Assembly (NCBI GenBank): GCA_902477645.1
Contig: CABSIA010000092.1
Location: forward strand, 1-12,037
Source: an uncultured Prevotella sp.
Lineage (GTDB): Bacteria > Bacteroidota > Bacteroidia > Bacteroidales > Bacteroidaceae
DNA length: 12,037 nucleotides
Reading direction: 5' to 3'
Notes under the pieces: generated by a model
The model's input: only the letters and a program-made list of their open reading frames with translations
Databases searched by the model: none
Told to the model about the DNA's origin: nothing
Translations under genes and position numbers: made by a program
Part shown: positions 7,206 through 12,037 of the stretch, in pieces
Numbering within the stretch: position 1 is the first letter of the stretch
How the letters are laid out: every line of letters begins with the position of its first letter

Positions 7206-8579
7206 ATGGAAATATTTCTTATCAAGTTGTTGCAGTTTCTGCTTGCAATTTCACTTCTGATCCTCTTGCACGAGGGTGGACACTTTTTCTTCTCAAAGCT
7301 TTTTGGCGTAAGGGTAGAGAAATTCTACCTGTTTTTCGATCCATGGTTCCACCTCTTTGAGTTTAAGCCGCGCAACAGCGAGACCACCTACGGCATAGGA
7401 TGGCTTCCGCTGGGCGGATACTGCAAGATTGCGGGAATGATAGACGAGAGTATGGACACAGAGCAGATGAAACAGCCCGAGCAGCCTTGGGAGTTCCGCT
7501 CTAAGCCAGCATGGCAGCGCCTGTTCATAATGATAGGCGGCGTGTTGGTAAATTTCCTGCTCGCCTTGTTTATCTACTCCATGATAATGTTCACATGGGG
7601 TGAGAACTATATTGCCATGAAAGACATGACAAAGGGCATGCAGTTCAACAAAGAGGCAAAGGCGTTGGGATTTCAGGACCACGACATATTGCTGGGCACA
7701 GAGGATGGCGATTTCAGGACATTCGACGTTGACGTGTTCCGCAGCATTTCTGAGGCACGTGAGGTAAGGGTGTTGCGTGACGGCAAGCCTGTCACAATAA
7801 ATCTTCCCGGTGACCTTAATCTGCTCGACATGCTGAAGTCGCGCCCTGTCTTTGCGCGTCCGTGGACAGACTGCGTGGTAGACAGTGTTGCCGGTGACAC
7901 CCCTGCCATGAAGATGGGGTTGGCTAAGGGAGATACAATTTTGTCGGTAGACGGTAAGAAGATTGCGACCTTTGCCGATTTCTCCGACTGTCTGGCTCTA
8001 AAAGCAGAAGACCTTACTAAGGGCATGAGCCATGCCGACAGCACAGAGATTCTCACTACCACCATTGTAACGCGTAAGGCTGCCACTGGACTTCTCGACA
8101 CAGCAAAGGTTGTGCTCACGGCCGAGGCCAAGCTCGGATTTGTCAACAAGTCATTGTCAGACTATAAGCAGACACACATAGAATATGGTTTCTTCGAGAG
8201 TTTTCCCGCCGGTGTCTCTTATGGCATCGGGGTGCTGAAAGGCTACGTCAGCGACATGCAGTATGTGTTCACTGCCGACGGTGCAAAGTCGCTTGGCGGT
8301 TTCGGCTCTATAGGAAATCTTTTCCCGGCCACATGGGACTGGTATCTGTTCTGGAAGATGACGGCTTTCTTGAGCATCATCCTCGCCTTTATGAACATTT
8401 TGCCTATTCCTGCCCTTGATGGCGGTCATGTGCTTTTCCTGCTGTACGAGATGATAGCGCGCCGTAAGCCATCTGAGAATTTTATGATTTGGGCTGAGTA
8501 TATCGGCATCGGCATCTTGATGCTGCTCATGCTGGTGGCTAATCTCAATGACATTCTCCGCTGGTTAGGATATTTTTAA
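7206..8579 (+). CDS. rseP: RseP-type site-2 intramembrane zinc metalloprotease
   Basis: Inner-membrane protease of the site-2 family; E. coli RseP cuts anti-sigma factor RseA and signal-peptide remnants. The 457-residue protein has the zinc motif HEGGH (residues 22-26) in the first membrane helix. GIGWLPLGGYCKIAGM follows at about 63-78, then a hydrophobic helix at about 104-129. There are two periplasmic PDZ-like regions, about 135-200 and a clearer one at about 222-260 with AGDTPAMKMGLAKGDTILSVDG. The C-terminal motif NILPIPALDGGH has the third zinc ligand Asp405 and is followed by a last helix. All catalytic residues are intact. The substrate in this organism is unknown. Neighbouring dxr is a frequent partner of rseP. 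A REP-like doublet begins 12 nt after the stop. Confidence 0.96.
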   Translation: MEIFLIKLLQFLLAISLLILLHEGGHFFFSKLFGVRVEKFYLFFDPWFHLFEFKPRNSETTYGIGWLPLGGYCKIAGMIDESMDTEQMKQPEQPWEFRSKPAWQRLFIMIGGVLVNFLLALFIYSMIMFTWGENYIAMKDMTKGMQFNKEAKALGFQDHDILLGTEDGDFRTFDVDVFRSISEAREVRVLRDGKPVTINLPGDLNLLDMLKSRPVFARPWTDCVVDSVAGDTPAMKMGLAKGDTILSVDGKKIATFADFSDCLALKAEDLTKGMSHADSTEILTTTIVTRKAATGLLDTAKVVLTAEAKLGFVNKSLSDYKQTHIEYGFFESFPAGVSYGIGVLKGYVSDMQYVFTADGAKSLGGFGSIGNLFPATWDWYLFWKMTAFLSIILAFMNILPIPALDGGHVLFLLYEMIARRKPSENFMIWAEYIGIGILMLLMLVANLNDILRWLGYF

Positions 8580-8591
8580 TGTTATGAGGTT

Positions 8592-8682
8592 TGTAGGACC
8601 GTTACATGTAACGGCCGCAAGACAAAGCAGATTTTTATAATTAGTCATATTGCTTGCGGCCGCTATATATAGCGGCCTTACA
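8592..8682. repeat. REP-like inverted doublet, copy 3 (diverged)
   Basis: Units at 8592-8620 and 8654-8682 surround a 33-nt spacer; 23 of 29 positions match between arms. The left unit differs from the consensus at stem positions, but two of the three altered base pairs are changed on both sides, so its small hairpin is largely kept. The right unit keeps the full stem but has GTAA rather than GTAG at its foot. It lies between rseP and the GH43 gene. The 12 nt just before it (8581-8592) resemble a unit and a half of octamer array B. Confidence 0.85.
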
Positions 8683-8730
8683 CACCACTTAAAATCTCAG
8701 ATTACAACCCTTACAAACAAAAATAATCTA

Positions 8731-9702
8731 ATGAAAAAAATATTTTTATTCATTCTTTTCTTTTTTGTCGGTATCACTAATGTCTTGGCCGACGAGTGGA
8801 CAACTATCACCAATGGCGATGTGTGGTACGACGATAAAGGCGATACCATACAGGCACATGCGCCTGGTTTTCTTCGCTATGGCGGCAAGTGGTATATGGT
8901 GGGCGAAGACCGGTCGCAATCGTGGAATCCTGATGTCAATATGTATTCAAGCTCCGACCTCGTGCATTGGCATTTTGAGGGTAAGGTGGTGCAGAATGGC
9001 GTCACGGTGCCAGAGCTTGGTAAAAGCCGTTTCATTGAGCGTGCAAAAATACTTCGTAACCCACGGACGGGACGTTTCATTATTCTCTGCCATTGGGAAG
9101 GTGAGAACTATGGCGCTTCCGAGGCCGCATGCTTCTCTGCCGACAGCATCTGTGGCCCGTACCGCTTAGAGTGGAGCGGCAGGCCGCTGGGCGTAAAGTC
9201 GCGCGACTGCAATGTTTTCGTAGACAACGACGGCACTGCCTATTTCGTGTCTACTACAGAGGAGAACACCAACATCGGCATTTTCCGCCTTTCAGACGAT
9301 TACACATCTGTGGAAAGTCATGCAAGTGTTATGGAGGGCTTGAGGCGTGAGGCTCCAGTCATTGTAAATGTCGGCGATCTTTATTATATGCTCAGCTCTG
9401 CCTGCACAGGATGGGCGCCAAACCAGTGCAAGCTCTCGGTATCGAAGAGCCTTGCCGATGGCTGGACCCCATTGGAGAACATAGGCGACGATAAGGCATT
9501 CCGCACTCAGGCTGCTGCCGTGCTTGAGATAAAAGGTTCAAAGCAGACCACGTATCTCTATGTTGGCGACCGCTGGATGGATCCCGACCTGCCCTCGAGC
9601 AAAATTATAATCTTCCCCATATCGTTCAGTGATGGTAAATGTGTGTTCGAATACCGTGACCGCTTCGACATCAATTTCACTACGGGAGAGATAAGGTTTT
9701 GA
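8731..9702 (+). CDS. Secreted GH43-type glycosidase (exo-beta-1,3-galactanase-like)
   Basis: The 323-residue product begins with a signal peptide (residues 1-20, MKKIF..., cleavage probably after NVLA). The rest fits a single five-bladed GH43 propeller. QAHAPGFLRYGGKWYMVGED (41-60), DLVHWHFEG, IERAKILRNPRTGRF (102-116), SRD (157-159), REAP (206-209), SACTGWAPNQ and FRTQ (257-260) resemble the GH43 subfamilies that include exo-beta-1,3-galactanases. By analogy Glu207 would be the acid, Asp159 the modulator, and Gln260 would occupy the base position, as described for a fungal subfamily member. The substrate (for example arabinogalactan side chains) is inferred. I chose the ATG at 8731; an upstream in-frame reading from 8650 runs through the repeat and would bury the signal peptide. 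The last codons (AGG TTT TGA) lie in octamer array B. There is no SusC/SusD pair in the window. Confidence 0.85.
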   Translation: MKKIFLFILFFFVGITNVLADEWTTITNGDVWYDDKGDTIQAHAPGFLRYGGKWYMVGEDRSQSWNPDVNMYSSSDLVHWHFEGKVVQNGVTVPELGKSRFIERAKILRNPRTGRFIILCHWEGENYGASEAACFSADSICGPYRLEWSGRPLGVKSRDCNVFVDNDGTAYFVSTTEENTNIGIFRLSDDYTSVESHASVMEGLRREAPVIVNVGDLYYMLSSACTGWAPNQCKLSVSKSLADGWTPLENIGDDKAFRTQAAAVLEIKGSKQTTYLYVGDRWMDPDLPSSKIIIFPISFSDGKCVFEYRDRFDINFTTGEIRF

Positions 9703-9855
9703 GGTTTTGAGGTTTTGAGGTTATGAGGTTATGAGGTTATGAGGTCTTGAGGTTATGGGCGCGGGTTTGATATTTTGAGGTGCAATAACATTTCTCACCT
9801 CAAAACCTCATAACCTCAAAACCTCAAAACCTCAAAACCTCAAAACCTCAAAACC
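9695..9855. repeat. Inverted tandem-octamer array B (GAGGTTTT type)
   Basis: The left arm (9695-9752) is GG plus seven octamers: three TTTTGAGG, three TTATGAGG and one TCTTGAGG. The right arm (9798-9855) is seven reversed units, CCTCAAAA with one CCTCATAA, plus CC. The arms are complementary at 55 of 58 positions around a 45-nt spacer. The array starts inside the GH43 gene and provides its TGA stop at 9700-9702. Confidence 0.92.
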
Positions 9856-9861
9856 TTTTTT
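9695..9861 (+). terminator. Possible terminator formed by array B
   Basis: The 58-bp array hairpin is followed directly by six T (9856-9861) and more T-rich sequence. The stem is far longer and less GC-rich than a normal intrinsic terminator, but the stem-plus-U-tract layout just after a stop codon could end the rightward transcript before the next promoter at 9908. Confidence 0.4.
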
Positions 9862-9907
9862 GCTTTTTATCTTTTTTGCGGTAAAATAGAGAAAAAAGAT
9901 AAAATAA

Positions 9908-9939
9908 TTTGTGGTTTTCATAGAAATTGTTTACTTTTG
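9908..9939 (+). promoter_or_regulatory. Bacteroidetes-type promoter, perfect match
   Basis: TTTG (9908-9911), 20-nt spacer, TACTTTTG (9932-9939): exact matches to both Bacteroidetes elements at the normal distance. The start should fall near 9946. It drives the 594-residue secreted protein gene and makes it independent of the upstream series. Confidence 0.8.
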
Positions 9940-9945
9940 TGCCAA

Positions 9946-10108
9946 GTTTTGTTTCAAATTGTTTTGAATGGTGTCTTGCTTCGCACTTTATGTCAATTCT
10001 GTTACATTACGTCATCTGCGCTTCGTATATGTGCTGGCTACGCCTTGTGTTGCGCATAAAATAATAATGATAATAACAACAATAATATTAATTTAACATT
10101 TATCGAGT
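9946..10108 (+). other. Long 5' leader of the secreted protein gene
   Basis: About 160 nt lie between the predicted start and the ATG. A small A/T hairpin (TTCAAA 9953-9958, TTTGAA 9963-9968) is near its 5' end. A middle part has GCGC-containing segments that may pair over about 30 nt. The last 50 nt are A/T-rich and unstructured, as is common before strongly translated Bacteroidetes genes. I recognise no riboswitch class. Confidence 0.4.
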
Positions 10109-11893
10109 ATGAAGAAAACTTTACTTCTTTTAAGCGTACTGCTTATGACATCTATGCAGATGTTCGCCGGCTTCAAGGCGCAGATTTTACCGAATGCTCC
10201 ACTCATGGGCGTTTCAGAAAACGGCAAGTATGGAATATTTAGCATCGACGGCATTATGCTTTGCATCATCGATTTGGATAATCCCGGCGATGAGAATAAT
10301 CCAAACATGTTTTTCGATGACAGCGATAACCCTTATGTGCAGAACGAGTATCTTCCCGGATACGGCACCTGTGTTGCCAATGACGGTACCGCTGTAGGAA
10401 ACGCTGTTCTCTATGAGTTTACCAGCGAGACCACTTACAACCAGACTGACAATGCGGTTGTTTATAGTAATGGTGAGCTTAAGGTTTTGCCGTCTCCGCG
10501 TCCAGACTTGTACAACATGGCACACGCCATCACCCCAGACGGAAGCGTGATTTGCGGTAACGTAGGTAACGACCAATTTAACATCAATTCAAAAGATGTT
10601 ATGGTTATACCTGCTGTATGGTACCGTAACGCAGAGGGCGGATATGACGACCCTATCTTGTTGCCACATCCAAAGACAGACTTTCTCGGAGGCACACCAC
10701 AGTATGTAACAGCTATTGCCATTAGTGCAGATGGTAACACTGTTGCCGGTACAGTTACCGCAACGTCTGGTTTCTGGACATATCCTATCGTCTATAAGCG
10801 CGACGTGGCAACTGGCGAATGGAGCTACTCTCTGCCTGGTCAGAGCCTGTTCCTTACACACCCTGAGGTTACTATTCCGGCAGATCCGGGTGATTATCCA
10901 AATCAGAAGGACTTTATGACTGAAGAGGAGTTGGCTGCTTATAATCAGGCAATGGCCGACTGGCAGGCGGCAGGCGGTAACGACTGGAGCACTTATCCAA
11001 GCCTCGATGATTTCATTACAGAAGAGGAGACTGCCGCATACAATGCCGCATGTGAGAAATTTGAGATGGATTATGCTGCTTATCAAGAGGCTGTTGACCA
11101 GGCTACCGCAGGAAGCGTTACTATGACATTCAACAATGTTGTGTTGTCGCCTGACGGAAAGCAGTATGCCTCTACTTATACTCCAGATACCGGCTGGGGA
11201 CCAATGTTGATGAGCAAGGGCAAGAAGGCGGCTCCAATGTCACCTAAGTATTCACGTCTCCTGAGTGCAAGCCAAATGAAAAAAGCCGCACGTGAGGAGG
11301 CTGAGGGCGAGGAATATGTCGCTGCCACAACATTCGTGTTCAATCTTGAGGACGACACCTACAAGACATATGCTTGTGAAGAGGGCGCCAATGTGTCCTG
11401 CGCCGGAAACAACGGAGTTTTTCTCGGATATACTGGCAGTGTTTACTATCCTGAGGCTGTTGTGATGAATCCAGAGAAGGGAGTTGCTAAGATGCATGAC
11501 TACTATAAGGAGTCTTGCCCTGAGTTTGCCACATGGATTAATGAGAACATGCTGCACGAGGTTGTTGAGACCTATGATCCTGAGACCGACGAGCCTGTTA
11601 TGGGAAACAAGACCATCAGCGGTATTCCATTCTGTACACCAGACATGAAGACCATTACAACTCATGCGCTCAATCAGTTCGACCTGACTTCTGACGCTTA
11701 CTACTTCGGTTACATTTTCCAGGGCCTGCCAGACGCTGCTACTGCTGCTGTCAAGAACATCAATGCTGCTAATAACATTGACAAGAATGCAGAGTTCTTC
11801 ACTGTAGACGGCATTAAGGTCAGCGCTCCTGTTAAGGGGCTTAACATTATCAAGACCGCCAACGGTGAGACAAAGAAGGTGTTCTTGAAGTAA
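10109..11893 (+). CDS. Secreted propeller-like protein with T9SS-like C-terminal tail
   Basis: I do not recognise a named family for this 594-residue protein. It starts with a signal peptide (1-20, cleavage probably after MFA). Repeated propeller-like motifs follow: VSENGKYGIFSIDG (35-48), ITPDGSVICGNV (141-152), AISADGNTVAGTV (204-216) and LSPDGKQYAST (346-356). An insertion at about 255-335 contains two related helical segments, 261-285 and 294-318, each with YP..xDF.TEEE..AYN. Residues 367-400 are Lys/Glu-rich, probably a flexible linker. The tail, FFTVDGIKVSAPVKGLNIIK then KKVFLK, resembles the short C-terminal sorting-type domains of secreted Bacteroidales proteins. Export to the cell surface is therefore likely. 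It has its own promoter, a long leader and a strong terminator, suggesting a well-expressed single gene. Its ligand or role is unknown. Confidence 0.85.
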   Translation: MKKTLLLLSVLLMTSMQMFAGFKAQILPNAPLMGVSENGKYGIFSIDGIMLCIIDLDNPGDENNPNMFFDDSDNPYVQNEYLPGYGTCVANDGTAVGNAVLYEFTSETTYNQTDNAVVYSNGELKVLPSPRPDLYNMAHAITPDGSVICGNVGNDQFNINSKDVMVIPAVWYRNAEGGYDDPILLPHPKTDFLGGTPQYVTAIAISADGNTVAGTVTATSGFWTYPIVYKRDVATGEWSYSLPGQSLFLTHPEVTIPADPGDYPNQKDFMTEEELAAYNQAMADWQAAGGNDWSTYPSLDDFITEEETAAYNAACEKFEMDYAAYQEAVDQATAGSVTMTFNNVVLSPDGKQYASTYTPDTGWGPMLMSKGKKAAPMSPKYSRLLSASQMKKAAREEAEGEEYVAATTFVFNLEDDTYKTYACEEGANVSCAGNNGVFLGYTGSVYYPEAVVMNPEKGVAKMHDYYKESCPEFATWINENMLHEVVETYDPETDEPVMGNKTISGIPFCTPDMKTITTHALNQFDLTSDAYYFGYIFQGLPDAATAAVKNINAANNIDKNAEFFTVDGIKVSAPVKGLNIIKTANGETKKVFLK

Positions 11894-11933
11894 AAAAATA
11901 AGAATATATAAGCAATATATTCAATATAAAAGG

Positions 11934-11980
11934 GACACGGAAATGTGGAATAAACGCCATGTTTCCGTGTCTTCGTTTTT
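11934..11980 (+). terminator. Rho-independent terminator
   Basis: A 15-bp stem (11934-11948 with 11957-11971, GACACGG... / ...CCGTGTC, with two G-U wobbles) has an 8-nt loop and is followed by the T-rich tail TTCGTTTTT. It lies 40 nt after the stop of the secreted protein gene. I see no gene in the remaining 56 nt of the window. Confidence 0.85.
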
Positions 11981-12037
11981 ATCCTTAAATCCGCAACTCC
12001 ATTACCGAAGTGCTACCTACATGAAGATAAATGGGCT

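Noticed and set aside
8650..8730. Longer reading of the GH43 gene from 8650
   Set aside because: It runs through the right unit of REP-like copy 3 and would put 27 residues before a clear signal peptide.
10068..10097. Very short upstream open frame (ATGATAATA...) before the secreted protein gene
   Set aside because: It is nine low-complexity codons in an A/T-rich leader, without a ribosome site; most likely chance.

Overview
The window looks like chromosomal DNA of a Bacteroidales bacterium, most likely Prevotellaceae-like. Four things point there. DUF4290, a family known essentially only from Bacteroidetes, sits directly upstream of murA. Promoters match the Bacteroidetes sigma consensus (TTTG ... 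TAnnTTTG). Starts are mostly preceded by A/T-rich sequence with little Shine-Dalgarno. One secreted protein ends in a short type IX-like C-terminal tail. The genus is inferred, not proven.

Layout. Positions 1-237 hold no gene, only a GC-rich repeat. A leftward housekeeping operon follows in transcription order yicC (2381-1506), gmk (1495-923), nadD (873-238): an RNA-processing protein, GMP kinase and NAD synthesis. A divergent promoter region (2406-2443) separates it from a rightward series: tsaB (tRNA t6A synthesis), a DUF4290 gene, murA (first committed step of peptidoglycan synthesis), rimM (30S maturation), dxr (MEP isoprenoid pathway) and rseP (site-2 membrane protease). Then come a secreted GH43-type glycosidase (8731-9702) and, from its own strong promoter, a 594-residue secreted propeller-like protein (10109-11893) closed by a clear intrinsic terminator.

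The most unusual content is between the genes. Three gaps (after tsaB, rimM and rseP) are filled by doublets of a roughly 30-nt palindromic unit in inverted orientation. Each unit has a GTAG-type foot and a 9-bp hairpin, the architecture of REP doublets (REPINs) mobilised by RAYT transposases in proteobacteria. Two other gaps (2469-2626 and 9695-9855) hold arrays of 8-bp tandem units that reverse orientation halfway, giving long hairpins. The two arrays use unrelated octamers but the same 8-bp period and head-to-head design. The second supplies the stop codon of the GH43 gene and ends in a T-run.

The core genes serve cell envelope, translation and precursor synthesis. MurA has Asp in place of the usual active-site Cys, which predicts intrinsic fosfomycin resistance. 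No phage, insertion sequence, CRISPR array, tRNA or rRNA was recognised.
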